In this document: positions 8,451-16,703 of the stretch, in pieces
How positions within the stretch are numbered: the first letter of the stretch is position 1
Layout: each line of letters opens with the position of its first letter
Notes under the pieces: model-generated
Databases searched by the model: none
Seen by the model: only the letters and a program-made list of their open reading frames with translations
Told to the model about the DNA's origin: nothing
Source: CAZART01 sp964487555
GTDB taxonomy: Bacteria; Bacteroidota; Rhodothermia; Rhodothermales; VXPQ01
NCBI GenBank assembly: GCA_964487555.1
Contig: CAZART010000020.1
Coordinates: 1-56,776 of the forward strand
Length of the DNA: 56,776 bases
Direction of reading: 5' to 3'
Position numbers and translations under genes: made by a program

Positions 8451-9268
8451 CCATCCAAACTCGACATCGCCCTTTCATAGTCTTCCCGTTCCGGCGGTGT
8501 GCCGTGCCAGATTACTTCGTTCTCCATGAACGAGACGCCCTTCCCCTTGGTCGTGCGTGCTATGATCATAACGGGTTGCTTGGCCTGACCGGCAGATTCG
8601 ACCGTGTCGATGATTTCGTTAAAATCATGACCGTCGATTTCGTAAACGAGCCAGCCAAAACTTTCCCATTTTGGCCGCAACGGATCGAGGGGCATGATGT
8701 CCTCGGAATTCCCATCGGTCTGCAAGTAATTGCGATCGACGAAGCTGATCACGTTGTCGAGTTTATATTTGTTAGCGAACATCGCTGCTTCCCAGATCTG
8801 TCCCTCCTGGATCTCGCCGTCACCGCACAGCACGAAGTAACGATGAGACCACCCGCGGCGCTTTGCCCCCAATGCCATTCCCACCGCTGTCGAGAGTCCT
8901 AGACCCAATGTCCCTGTAGAAACGTCGATTCCCGGTGTTTTGGGCTGATACGGATGGCCCTGCAAATGTGAGCCCGGGCGGCGGAAGGTCGCGAGATCCT
9001 CACGAGGAAAATAGCCGCAGTCCGCAAGGACGGCGTAAATCACAGGCGTGCAATGCCCTTTTGATAGGATAAAACGATCCCGATCTTGCCAGTCCGGGCG
9101 CGTGGGATCGTGACGCATGAGGTGATAATACAACGCAACCACGAGATCGGTCGCCCCCAGACTTCCTCCGACATGGCCTGAACGTGCCTCGTAGACCATG
9201 GTGAGAATGCTGCGGCGAATCTCTTGCGCTTTCGTTTGGAGTCGGGTGCGAGTCTGGGTATCAATCAT
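8447..9268 (-). CDS. Transketolase, N-terminal (ThDP-binding) subunit
   Basis: 273 residues with the transketolase N-domain: ARSGHVGGSLGATDLVVALY, SKGHCTPVIYAVLA, TGTLGLGLSTAVGMALG, and the ThDP/Mg motif starting GDGEIQEGQIWEAA and ending near DRNYLQ. It forms one enzyme with the downstream subunit. The split arrangement is common in catabolic transketolases used for unusual sugars. Ninety-three bases separate it from the collapsed Gfo gene upstream, so it should be transcribed from the promoter region near 10.9 kb. Confidence 0.9.
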   Translation of the reverse strand: MIDTQTRTRLQTKAQEIRRSILTMVYEARSGHVGGSLGATDLVVALYYHLMRHDPTRPDWQDRDRFILSKGHCTPVIYAVLADCGYFPREDLATFRRPGSHLQGHPYQPKTPGIDVSTGTLGLGLSTAVGMALGAKRRGWSHRYFVLCGDGEIQEGQIWEAAMFANKYKLDNVISFVDRNYLQTDGNSEDIMPLDPLRPKWESFGWLVYEIDGHDFNEIIDTVESAGQAKQPVMIIARTTKGKGVSFMENEVIWHGTPPEREDYERAMSSLDG

Positions 9269-9361
9269 TTAAACCAATTGAAGGCGAGCGGTTATTGGTG
9301 GAAAGCGCACCGGCGCATCTTGTCAATTCACCGGCACGGACGCAATCAACGTTAGAGATAC

Positions 9362-9727
9362 TCATGATTCCGTAATTGCCTGCCATATACCGTTTCGAGA
9401 CGCGTGGAGAACCGCATCCAATACCTGCTGACAGCGCAGTCCGTCGTAAAAATTGGGCTCGGCATACACCCCGGCAACGGCGCCATCAGGCGGCGCCAAT
9501 CCGTCGGTGTCACGACGCCATCCGAATTGCCGGGCAAACTCCGCCACATGTTTCGGATCTCTTCCGCAGGCTACCTGACGCATCGGCTCCGCGGGCAGGT
9601 CGACGAAGCGACCCACCTGGCCGTATGCGTTGCTGCGTGCGCGCCCCATAAAGCGGGTTCCGACAATCGCGATGCGGAATGTATCTCCGGCTTCATGCTG
9701 TATATTGAGCGACTCTCTTGTTTCCAT
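9362..9727 (-). pseudogene. Gfo/Idh/MocA oxidoreductase with large internal deletion
   Basis: The 121 codons stay open, but only the two ends of a Gfo/Idh/MocA protein remain. The N-terminus has FRIAIVGTRFMGRARSNAYG, matching the Rossmann start, then RQVACGRDPKHVAEFARQFG. The C-terminus has YAEPNFYDGLRCQQVLDAVL and HASRNGIWQAI, matching the last helix. About 250 residues in between, including the E-K-P motif, are missing, and the junction is near residues 72-88. The nucleotide motif also reads GTRFMGRA rather than GxGxMGxA. It cannot be an active dehydrogenase. The frame is preserved, which may limit polarity on the transketolase genes. Confidence 0.7.
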
Positions 9728-9741
9728 CGGGTGTTGCCGAC

Positions 9742-10815
9742 TTATTCTTTCTGATCTACGTCGCTCTGCTCCAGGCCGAGGAGCTCGCGATTGAGGCGGC
9801 GGTCCGTACTGCTCCTCGCAAAATCATCGAATGTCCTGGAGGTGGTATCGATGATGTGATCCCGAATTAAGTCAGCCCCTTCGCGCGCGCCTTGTTCGGG
9901 GCTCTTGAGATAGCATTCCCATTCGAGGATTGCCCATCCATCGTAACCATGCGCCGTTAACCGCGAGAAGACATTTTTGAAGTCGATCTGTCCGTCACCC
10001 AACGAGCGGAAGCGGCCGGCACGCCCTGCCCAACCGAGGTAGCCGCCGTAAACCCCCGTAATGCCGTCCGGGCGGTACTCCGCATCCTTGACATGAAACG
10101 CTCTAATTCGGCCCACGAAGCGCTCTATGAAGTCGATGTAGTCCAATTGCTGCAGCAGCAAATGACTGGGATCGTACGTTAGACATGCAGCCGGATGATG
10201 CTCCGTCTCATCTAAGAACCGTAGATATGTAGCCCCGTCGAACAGGTCCGAACCTGGATGCAGTTCGAATCCGAATGTAATTCCATGCTCGTGCGCCAGG
10301 TCCAGCAACGGACGCCAGCGGCGAGCCAGTTCGTTGAACGCCTCATCGATCAGACCCTCCGAACGCTGCGGCCATGGGTATATGTACGGCCACGCCAGTC
10401 CGCCCGAGAGCACTGAGATGTGCGTCGTACCCATCAGCACCGACGCTTGTATAGTTTTCTCCAGCTGCTCCGTCGCCCAGGCCGTTCGTTGCGGATCGCG
10501 TAGCCCCTCCGGATAGAACGGCTGAAACAGACGTTCGTATGCAGGATGCACGGCCAGGACCTGCCCCTGCAGGTACGACGCCAGTTCGATCACCTCGAGG
10601 CCCTCCTCGGCAAGCCGTCCCTTGTATGTATCGCAGTAATCCAGCGAGGATGCCGCGGTATCGAGGTCGATGGCCCGTGCATCCCATGTTGGAACCTGAA
10701 CGCCCGCATACCCCAACTCTGACGCCCACTTGGCCAGGCCGTCGATGCCGTCATAAGGATGTTCGTCGCCGAGAAACTGGGCTAGAAAGATGCCAGGACC
10801 TTGAATATGAGTCAT
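9742..10815 (-). CDS. Sugar phosphate isomerase/epimerase-like TIM-barrel protein
   Basis: A 357-residue AP-endonuclease-2/xylose-isomerase-like TIM barrel. Metal-ligand segments are visible in the expected order: FGFELHPGSDLFDG (Glu/His), LTYDPSHLLLQQLDY (Asp/His), IRAFHVKDAEYRPDG (His/Asp) and WAILEWECYLKS (Glu). Such enzymes isomerise, epimerise or dehydrate sugars and inositols. It is the first gene after upstream element A (10909-10996), whose near edge lies about 94 bases from the ATG. This supports it as the head of the operon running to 3265. Substrate unknown. Confidence 0.85.
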   Translation of the reverse strand: MTHIQGPGIFLAQFLGDEHPYDGIDGLAKWASELGYAGVQVPTWDARAIDLDTAASSLDYCDTYKGRLAEEGLEVIELASYLQGQVLAVHPAYERLFQPFYPEGLRDPQRTAWATEQLEKTIQASVLMGTTHISVLSGGLAWPYIYPWPQRSEGLIDEAFNELARRWRPLLDLAHEHGITFGFELHPGSDLFDGATYLRFLDETEHHPAACLTYDPSHLLLQQLDYIDFIERFVGRIRAFHVKDAEYRPDGITGVYGGYLGWAGRAGRFRSLGDGQIDFKNVFSRLTAHGYDGWAILEWECYLKSPEQGAREGADLIRDHIIDTTSRTFDDFARSSTDRRLNRELLGLEQSDVDQKE

Positions 10816-10908
10816 GTGTCGAGACTGCGATTCACATTGTCAAGGAGGCGCGCTCGATTTGTCGAGGAGGGCGCGCACGATGCTAAAGAAAGGCAAAGGA
10901 ACGAGAAG

Positions 10909-10996
10909 GGTCTTCCACGGAATTGCCCATCTTCTGCACTATATTGAACCATCAAGGAAATCCCGCGGAAATATGAGCACATTATTGTGCGCATAC
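10909..10996 (-). promoter_or_regulatory. Two-part upstream element A (candidate AraC operator)
   Basis: Plus-strand reading: TCTTCCACGGAATTG, then CTGCACTATATTGAACC (box 1, CTGCAC starting 10934), then ACATTATTGTGCGCATAC (box 2, TTGTGC starting 10985). The spacing is 51 bp. Box order and the left flank match copies at 24732, 35397, 43906 and 46793. It precedes the operon starting at 10815. Confidence 0.65.
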
Positions 10997-11330
10997 GTCG
11001 GGGTTCGCGGCATGCAGCCGGTCTACCGTTTCGATAGTTCGAGCTCAATCGAACCGACTGCGGACAAGACCTGCCAGGCGGGCTCAGAGCGGAACGAAGG
11101 AGACTTAATGCACGGTGACGTCGCTGTTGTGGGGAACGATGCACAGCGAGCCGGACCGATAATCCAGGGGCCCCGGCTCCGCTCCGTCGACGTTCCAATC
11201 TACTGGCTCCTCTTCATCTGCCTGCCAGGTCTTGTAGCGGTAATTGGGTGGACCGCGCGTCCGTCGTCGTACCTGGCCATCCCGGAAAGTTCGTTCCTTC
11301 CGGGTTTCACTTTCGATCAGCATACACACT

Positions 11331-11407
11331 TTTGGCCATTTATTGCACTGTATTGAATATTGTTGCGAGTATTCTATCCATTCCCTACTGTATTGTGCAC
11401 ATTTGCC
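11331..11407 (+). promoter_or_regulatory. Two-part element F at the AraC pseudogene promoter
   Basis: TTTGGCCATTTATTGCACTG continues to ATTGAATATTG (TTGCAC starting 11343). Box 2, TACTGTATTGTGCACATTTG, has TTGTGC starting 11393 and ends next to the ATG at 11408. The spacing is exactly 50 bp. The same arrangement precedes the intact AraC paralogue at 45909, which suggests autoregulation of the ancestral gene. The 10997-11330 stretch between elements A and F shows no gene I can support. Confidence 0.65.
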
Positions 11408-12282
11408 ATGCGTCCTCTCCTTGAATAGGTTGCACTCAGCTCCAATCATTCCTTTGCGCTAAAGGAGAATATTTTGCCGCATATCGAGATTGGATGGGCA
11501 TATGCATCCCGAGTATGAGCTGGTACTCATCGCTGAAAGTGAAGGTAAGCGGGTCATCGGGGACCACGTGGGGTATTTCGAAGCGGGAGATCTTCTGCGC
11601 ATCGGACCGAATCTGCCGCACTACATGCGGAATGACGAGCGTTATTATGCCGGGAATTCGGAGTATCGATGCCAAGCTATCGTCGTACACTTCACCGGCG
11701 GGTTTCTCGGCGACGACTTCTTCGCCTTGCCTGAACTGGTGGGCGTGCGAAAGCTCTTGGAGCAGTCGACGCGGGACCTTCACACTTACGGTAAGACGCG
11801 GGACAATGTGGCAGAGATTATGGAAGCCCTCCTATCGATCTCGGGCTATCGGCGACTGGCGACGCTTCTTGAGTGCCTTTACGCGATCGCGGAGAGCTCC
11901 GAGCGGACGCCCCTGGCGTCGGTCGTCTATGCCCCCTCATTCCCGGAAGCCGATGCGCCGCGCATCAACAATGTGTTTGAGTACCCGTTAAAGCGCTATA
12001 CGGAAGACGTCGCCCTCGGCGACGTAGCCGCTCACGTGAACATGAGCTCTTCGGCATTCTGTAAGTTCTTCAAGAAGCCCACTGGAAAAACATTTTCGAC
12101 CACCCTTAATCAGTTCCGAATCGGTCATGCATGCAGGCTCTTCATCGAGGAGGGGCTACCGGTTGCAAGGCATGCTACATGAATGGTTATCACACCCCGT
12201 AGTTCGACCGGCAGTTCGAGAGCATCACGGGCTACACGCCGCGCCAATACCGAAAAAATCCCATACGCCGACCCTGGTGTAG
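11408..12282 (+). pseudogene. AraC-family regulator, inactivated copy
   Basis: Colinear with the intact 292-residue AraC protein at 45031-45909 (same MRPLLE start, cupin-like sensor HPEYEL...LLIGPNLPHYMRNDE, HTH SSSAFCKFFKK, last helix ITGYTP.QYRK). Visible lesions: codon 7 is TAG (11426-11428); one extra base near 11497 before the HPEYEL segment; one base missing near 12168 after GLPVA; an in-frame TAG at 12200-12202; one base missing near 12257. With each corrected, the reading ends at TAG 12280-12282 as ...HTPTLV, matching HTPALM of the intact copy. The middle, about 220 codons, remains open, so decay is recent. It precedes an intact SDR by 13 bases. Confidence 0.88.
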
Positions 12283-12295
12283 GGCATCCCGCTCC

Positions 12296-13042
12296 ATGGA
12301 CAAGACCATTCTCATTACCGGAGGTAGCCGAGGCATCGGCGCCGCGACGGCTTACGCGGCCGCCGAGCAGGGTTACACGGTATGCATAACATACCGACGC
12401 AACGAGGAGCTCGCGGCCTCCGTCGTGTCGAATATCACGAAGGCAGGTCGGACTGCCCATGCCTTCGCCTGCGACATTGCGCGTGAAGACGACGTGTTGC
12501 AGCTCTTCAGCGATCTCGATCGAACAGCCAGTACGATCAACGCGCTTGTCAACAATGCAGGCATTCTGAATCCGCAGGCTCGCTTCGAGGACATAAGCCT
12601 CGATCGTTGGAAGCAAGTTTTCCAGATCAACGTGTTCGGCACTGCAATGTGCACCCGGGAGGCTGTCCGGCGCATGTCGCCGCGGTACGGTGGTCACGGA
12701 GGCTCCATCGTGAACGTCTCGTCTGCCGCGTCTCGGACAGGGGGCGCATTCGAATTCGCGGATTATGCGGCCACGAAGGGTGCCATGGACACCATGACCA
12801 TCGGCCTCTCCAAGGAGCTGGCCGCCGACAGTATTCGCGTGAACGGCGTACGCCCGGGCCTCATCTTCACCGACATCCATGCCGATAGTGGCCAACCGGA
12901 TCGGGTCGAAAGTCTCGCGCACAACGTGCCCATGCAGCGTGGCGGCACACCCGATGAGGTCGCGCGCGCCATCCTCTGGCTGCTCTCCGATGAGGCTTCG
13001 TATGTGACCGGCACGACCCTTGACGTAACGGGCGGACGCTAA
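12296..13042 (+). CDS. SDR-family oxidoreductase
   Basis: 248 residues, starting MDKTILITGGSRGIGAATAY (TGGSRGIG cofactor motif at 8-15). It has NNAGIL, the SSAASRTGG serine region, YAATKGAMDTM (YxxxK) and a C-terminal VTGTTLDVTGGR. The R-R-N segment after beta-2 (CITYRRNEE) favours NADP(H). It is paired with AraC here and, as a broken copy, behind the intact AraC at 44681-45013, so the AraC-SDR pair was duplicated as a unit. Eighteen bases separate it from mhpF, so it probably belongs to the same operon. Likely a dehydrogenase of a sugar-derived intermediate; substrate unknown. Confidence 0.88.
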   Translation: MDKTILITGGSRGIGAATAYAAAEQGYTVCITYRRNEELAASVVSNITKAGRTAHAFACDIAREDDVLQLFSDLDRTASTINALVNNAGILNPQARFEDISLDRWKQVFQINVFGTAMCTREAVRRMSPRYGGHGGSIVNVSSAASRTGGAFEFADYAATKGAMDTMTIGLSKELAADSIRVNGVRPGLIFTDIHADSGQPDRVESLAHNVPMQRGGTPDEVARAILWLLSDEASYVTGTTLDVTGGR

Positions 13043-13060
13043 CCAGAGAACTCCACCTAC

Positions 13061-13996
13061 ATGAAGACTACAAATGTCGCCATAATCGGTTCGGGCAACA
13101 TCGGGACGGACCTCATGATGAAGGTACTCCGAGATTCCGCAACGCTGAAGTTGTCCGTACTTGTCGGGATCGATCCTGAATCCGAAGGGCTTGCACGAGC
13201 CGCCCGCCTTGGCATCGCGACGACGCACGAGGGCCTGGAGGGCCTGGTCGAAATGCCGCACTGGGAGGCCATAGACATCTTGTTCGATGCAAGTTCGGCC
13301 AAAGCTCATCGGGCCAACGATGCCGTCGTTAAACGTTACCCGAACAAACGCATCATTGATCTCACGCCGGCGGCGATCGGCCCGTACGTCGTTCCGCCCG
13401 TCAATCTTGACCTTCACGCAGGAGTACAGAATCTAAACATGGTCTCCTGCGGAGGCCAGGCAACCATCCCAATCGTCGCAGCCGTGTCCCGCGTGTCTCC
13501 GGTTCACTACGGGGAAATCGTCTCCTCGATAGCCAGCAAATCAGCAGGGCCGGGTACGAGGGCAAATATCGACGAATTCACCGAGACGACAGCGCGCGGT
13601 ATCGAGCAGGTCGGCGGTGCTGCTCGCGGCAAAGCCATTATTGTCTTGAATCCTGCAGAGCCTCCGCTCGTGATGCGTAATACGGTCTTCGTACTCAGCG
13701 ACCCGGCCGATCCCGACGCTGTTCGTTCCAGTATCCAAAGCATGGTGGCCGAGGTGCAGCAGTACGTACCTGGCTACACATTGCATCAGGACGTCCAGTT
13801 CGACGAGATCTCCTCCGATCGACCTGTTGTCATCGAACGCATCGGACACCGTCACGGCCTGAAGACCACGGTGTTTCTACAGGTACGCGGTGCCGGACAC
13901 TACCTGCCGGCCTATGCCGGCAATCTGGACATTATGACCTCTGCCGCTCTAGCTACCGGCGAGAAACTGGCTCGTCTCATTCCGGCATCCGCTTGA
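13061..13996 (+). CDS. mhpF: Acetaldehyde dehydrogenase (acylating)
   Basis: 311 residues of the DmpF/BphJ/MhpF family: NAD motif AIIGSGNIGTDL at 8-19, catalytic cysteine C130 in NMVSCGGQATIPIVAA, and the conserved SAGPGTRANIDEFTETT segment. It converts acetaldehyde (or propanal) with CoA and NAD to acyl-CoA. In known systems it forms a channelled complex with 4-hydroxy-2-oxovalerate aldolase, encoded here 3 bases downstream. The aromatic meta-cleavage hydratase and hydrolase usually found with the pair are absent. In this sugar-catabolic setting it may act on a short aldehyde released from a deoxy-sugar acid; that is inference. Confidence 0.93.
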   Translation: MKTTNVAIIGSGNIGTDLMMKVLRDSATLKLSVLVGIDPESEGLARAARLGIATTHEGLEGLVEMPHWEAIDILFDASSAKAHRANDAVVKRYPNKRIIDLTPAAIGPYVVPPVNLDLHAGVQNLNMVSCGGQATIPIVAAVSRVSPVHYGEIVSSIASKSAGPGTRANIDEFTETTARGIEQVGGAARGKAIIVLNPAEPPLVMRNTVFVLSDPADPDAVRSSIQSMVAEVQQYVPGYTLHQDVQFDEISSDRPVVIERIGHRHGLKTTVFLQVRGAGHYLPAYAGNLDIMTSAALATGEKLARLIPASA

Positions 13997-13999
13997 CCT

Positions 14000-15007
14000 A
14001 TGCGTCATCCCCTTTACATCCAAGACGTAACGCTCCGTGACGGCATGCACGCCGTAGGCCACCAATACACGAGAGAACAGATTACGAACGTCGCCCTGGC
14101 GCTGGATAATGCGCGGGTGGACGCAATTGAAGTCGCGCATGGCGACGGATTGAGCGGCTCCAGCTTCAATTACGGTTTCGGCGCGTGTACGGATTGGGAA
14201 TGGCTTGAGGGGCTCGCAGCACATCTTCAGCACGTCCGGCTAACAACGCTCCTCCTTCCCGGCATCGGTACGATCGACGATCTCAAACGAGCACGCGATC
14301 TGGGTGTCGCATCGGTCCGCATTGCCACTCACTGCACAGAGGCCGATATCTCCGCCCAGCACATTTCGGCGGCGAAGAGGATGGGAATGGACGTCGGTGG
14401 ATTCCTGATGATGGCGCACATGGCCGGTCCCATCGAGTTAGCCCGCCAGGCGAAATTGATGGAATCGTACGGCGCCGATTGTGTATACGTGACAGACTCG
14501 GCAGGTGCGCTCCTGATGGACGATGTGGCGGCGCGGATAACCGCATTTCGCGATACGCTTGATGATGAGACCGAAATCGGCATTCACTGCCACAACAACT
14601 TATCCCTCGGCGTAGCAAATACCCTGGTGGCGATGCAGCATGGTGCGAATCGACTGGACGCCTCGCTTGCGGGTATGGGCGCTGGTGCAGGCAACTGTCC
14701 CCTCGAGGTTTTGGTCGCCGTTCTTCGCAAGATGAACGTCCACGATCGGTGCGACGTGTACGCGTTAATGGATGCCGCCGACGACCTTATTCGGCCGCTG
14801 CAAAGCCGTCCGGTTCGAGTCGATCGTGAAACGTTGTCCCTCGGCTACGCTGGGGTGTACTCCAGCTTCCTGCTGCACGCCGAAACCGCATCTCGGCGCT
14901 ACGGAATTGACACGCGCACGATCCTCGAAGAGCTCGGGCGACGAAAGATGGTCGGCGGTCAGGAGGACATGATTGTCGACGTCGCCCTCGATGTGCTGAA
15001 GTCGTGA
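14000..15007 (+). CDS. mhpE: 4-hydroxy-2-oxovalerate aldolase
   Basis: 335 residues of the DmpG/BphI/MhpE DRE-TIM family. The catalytic segment VTLRDGMHAVGHQYT gives R13, D14 and H17; metal ligands H196 and H198 lie in GIHCHNNLSLGVANT; DASLAGMGAGAGNCPLEVLV matches the family core. It cleaves 4-hydroxy-2-oxo acids to pyruvate and an aldehyde, which passes to the acylating dehydrogenase upstream. Length and motifs look complete. The operon ends here; what follows is a patchwork of gene fragments. Confidence 0.93.
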   Translation: MRHPLYIQDVTLRDGMHAVGHQYTREQITNVALALDNARVDAIEVAHGDGLSGSSFNYGFGACTDWEWLEGLAAHLQHVRLTTLLLPGIGTIDDLKRARDLGVASVRIATHCTEADISAQHISAAKRMGMDVGGFLMMAHMAGPIELARQAKLMESYGADCVYVTDSAGALLMDDVAARITAFRDTLDDETEIGIHCHNNLSLGVANTLVAMQHGANRLDASLAGMGAGAGNCPLEVLVAVLRKMNVHDRCDVYALMDAADDLIRPLQSRPVRVDRETLSLGYAGVYSSFLLHAETASRRYGIDTRTILEELGRRKMVGGQEDMIVDVALDVLKS

Positions 15008-15009
15008 TC

Positions 15010-15180
15010 GGAAAATGTAGAGGGGGCGAATCTGAGATCCATGTACTTTCCAGGTATACGACGCTCTCGCCCGGCGTCTCGTGATAGGGTAAGTAGAATG
15101 CAATCGCGGCGATGTCCACATCGCCGTCGCAGTCGCAGTCAAAGTCGGCAGCGGTCGCGCCGTATGCGCCGCCAAGAGGA
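15010..15180 (-). pseudogene. FG-GAP/VCBS protein fragment
   Basis: The minus strand reads GGAYGATAADFDCDCDGDVD and IAAIAFYLPYHETPGESVVY, then LES. This resembles GAYKAIPRDFDGDGDLDIAA, ISFFPDYN and FVYLENEG in the intact protein at 33456-35042. After about 15060 the matching frame shifts (DLRFAPSTF in another frame, compare EFRATTF). Only about 55 codons are left, with no start or stop of their own. It abuts the alcohol dehydrogenase fragment on the opposite strand at about 15180. Confidence 0.6.
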
Positions 15181-15182
15181 TA

Positions 15183-15625
15183 GAAGACCGCGTCCGGCTG
15201 CAGCAAGTCGAGACCTTCGGGGCAGCGCGCACCGTTGCCGTGGATGAAGCGGATCTCTCGGACGTGATCATGGAAGAGACACGCGGTGACGGCGTCGACG
15301 TCACCTTCGATTGTGCCGCGGCGGAGTCCTCCGTACGAGATTGCCTCTCTGCCGTGCGCCCGCTCGGTCGATTGGTGCAGGCGGGGCACTTCGGTAAGGA
15401 ATTGCAAGTACCGTGGGACCAGATCGCGTTCGGCCAGCTCCGAGTCGACGGTTCGCTCGGCTATACGTCGCAACGTGGGCCCAGACGCTGCGCACCCTCG
15501 AGCGCGGGAAACTCCATGTATCCGACGCGATCCCACATATCCTTCCGATCTCTTCCTGGAACGACGGTTACGATCTCGTCGAGCGAAAACAAGCCTTCAA
15601 GGTCTTATTGACACCGGCGTCATGA
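15183..15625 (+). pseudogene. Zinc alcohol dehydrogenase, C-terminal fragment with frameshift
   Basis: Matches the intact ADH at 6408-7442 from its residue 200 or so to the end: EDRVRLQQVETFGAARTVAV, DEADLSDVIMEETRGDGVDV, CLSAVRPLGRLVQAGHFGKE and LRVDGSLGYT. One base is lost near 15470, after which the match continues in the next frame: ATWAQTLRTLERGKLHVSDA, ILPISSWNDGYDL, KQAFKVLLTPAS. The stop at 15623-15625 is the natural end. The catalytic and structural zinc domains are absent. It is a paralogue rather than a displaced piece of the intact gene, which is complete elsewhere. Confidence 0.85.
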
Positions 15626-15652
15626 ATGGAAGATTCCGCCTCATCGAACTCC

Positions 15653-15735
15653 GTGCCCTACTCCTTCGAAAGACAAGCGGCAGTGATCACCGGAGCGGGT
15701 TCCGGTATTGGATTTGCCATTGCAAGCGCCTGCTC
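15653..15735 (+). pseudogene. SDR N-terminal fragment
   Basis: It starts at GTG 15653 and reads (V)PYSFERQAAVITGAGSGIG then FAIAS, nearly identical to the start of the intact SDR at 6380. It lies 27 bases after the ADH fragment stop, exactly the spacing in the intact operon. It breaks off at about 15735, next to the convergent end of the 15742 gene. This fixes the paralogous gene order ADH-SDR and marks a deletion or inversion breakpoint. Confidence 0.8.
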
Positions 15736-15741
15736 GCCTGG

Positions 15742-16695
15742 TTAACGGTATTGGGGACGGCCGCCCTTTGCAATCAGTTCGTCAACCAGGTATTTCCCCA
15801 TTTCCATCAAGTTCGTAGGAGACGTGCCGGCGAACAGGTACTCCGTGTGGGGTTCCGCCGTTTGCTGCCAGTACGGAAACAGCTCGAGTCCCTTGTTCCA
15901 GAGCAGCTTTACATACGGTACGGCGTCGTAGGGCACGACGCGGCCGAATCCACGACCGTTCATCTTATTATATACGCCCAAGATATACCACCCCTCGTAA
16001 CTCAGCGGACTTGCCGCCAAATTCCAGCCACCGTCGATCAGCGGATTCGGGTAAAGCGGATATAGATCGTCAGTAACGCGATGATGTTCGTTCGGATGAT
16101 GGCGCAGGCTGTCAGCCGTGATGCTCTGCCGCACCGATTTCCAGCGGCTTGCCCCGTATATCGTGTAACGCGAAGTACACGACGCGTCCGTTGCCGCACA
16201 CTCCAACCCTCCCGGAGTCCCTATATCGACCACGTGAGGAAAGCAGTAGGCGATGTAATCTATACGGAGGAAGGGCTGATTTCGAAATATAGAGATCTCC
16301 GACACAGCCGGTTCTGGAAAGTCTTTCTTCTCTGCCGGCGAGGGCGCCCATGCCACCCGGATTGTGATGCGCTCCTCATCATTTTGAATCAGTTCGATGT
16401 CAGTGATCTCGCCCCGATGGGCGGCGGCATCCATGAGATGGCCGGCGATGTTCTCGTCGGGATAGTCCTTAAGAGTGAAATCGGTAATCATGCCCTGCCG
16501 ATAATCGTCCGGCTTTTTATAGCCGTAACGAACCCGAATTAGGCTGTTCTCGAGCACAGCTTCCCAATGACCCTCTGCATCCCTTCCAATATGCACGTCG
16601 CCCCAGTCCGACGTTCCTTTGGATAGCGGCGACATCGTCGCGACCTGTATGAGCGCAAGTAGCACGATAATCTGTATAAGGGCCGGCTTCGCCAT
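15742..16695 (-). CDS. Secreted protein of unknown family (317 aa)
   Basis: MAKPALIQIIVLLALIQVAT forms a signal peptide or signal anchor. The rest is beta-rich (DWGDVHIGRDAEGHWEAVLE, NSLIRVRYGYKK, DIELIQNDEERITIRVAWAP, FLRIDYIAYCFPHVVDIGTP) and could be a carbohydrate-active or mutarotase-like sandwich, but I do not recognise the family. Cysteines at CFPH, ECAATDASC may form disulfides outside the cytoplasm. It is the last gene of the SusC/SusD unit, 8 bases after the 16704 gene, so a role outside the cytoplasm in glycan handling is likely. The function remains open. Confidence 0.75.
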   Translation of the reverse strand: MAKPALIQIIVLLALIQVATMSPLSKGTSDWGDVHIGRDAEGHWEAVLENSLIRVRYGYKKPDDYRQGMITDFTLKDYPDENIAGHLMDAAAHRGEITDIELIQNDEERITIRVAWAPSPAEKKDFPEPAVSEISIFRNQPFLRIDYIAYCFPHVVDIGTPGGLECAATDASCTSRYTIYGASRWKSVRQSITADSLRHHPNEHHRVTDDLYPLYPNPLIDGGWNLAASPLSYEGWYILGVYNKMNGRGFGRVVPYDAVPYVKLLWNKGLELFPYWQQTAEPHTEYLFAGTSPTNLMEMGKYLVDELIAKGGRPQYR

Positions 16696-16703
16696 GGCGT
16701 CCT

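Noticed and set aside
11097..11330. Short open frames between elements A and F
   Set aside because: No start context, family pattern or conservation between the AraC copies; treated as regulatory DNA.
12125..13417. 430-codon open frame on the minus strand
   Set aside because: It covers the SDR and mhpF genes in antisense; low complexity and no family pattern.
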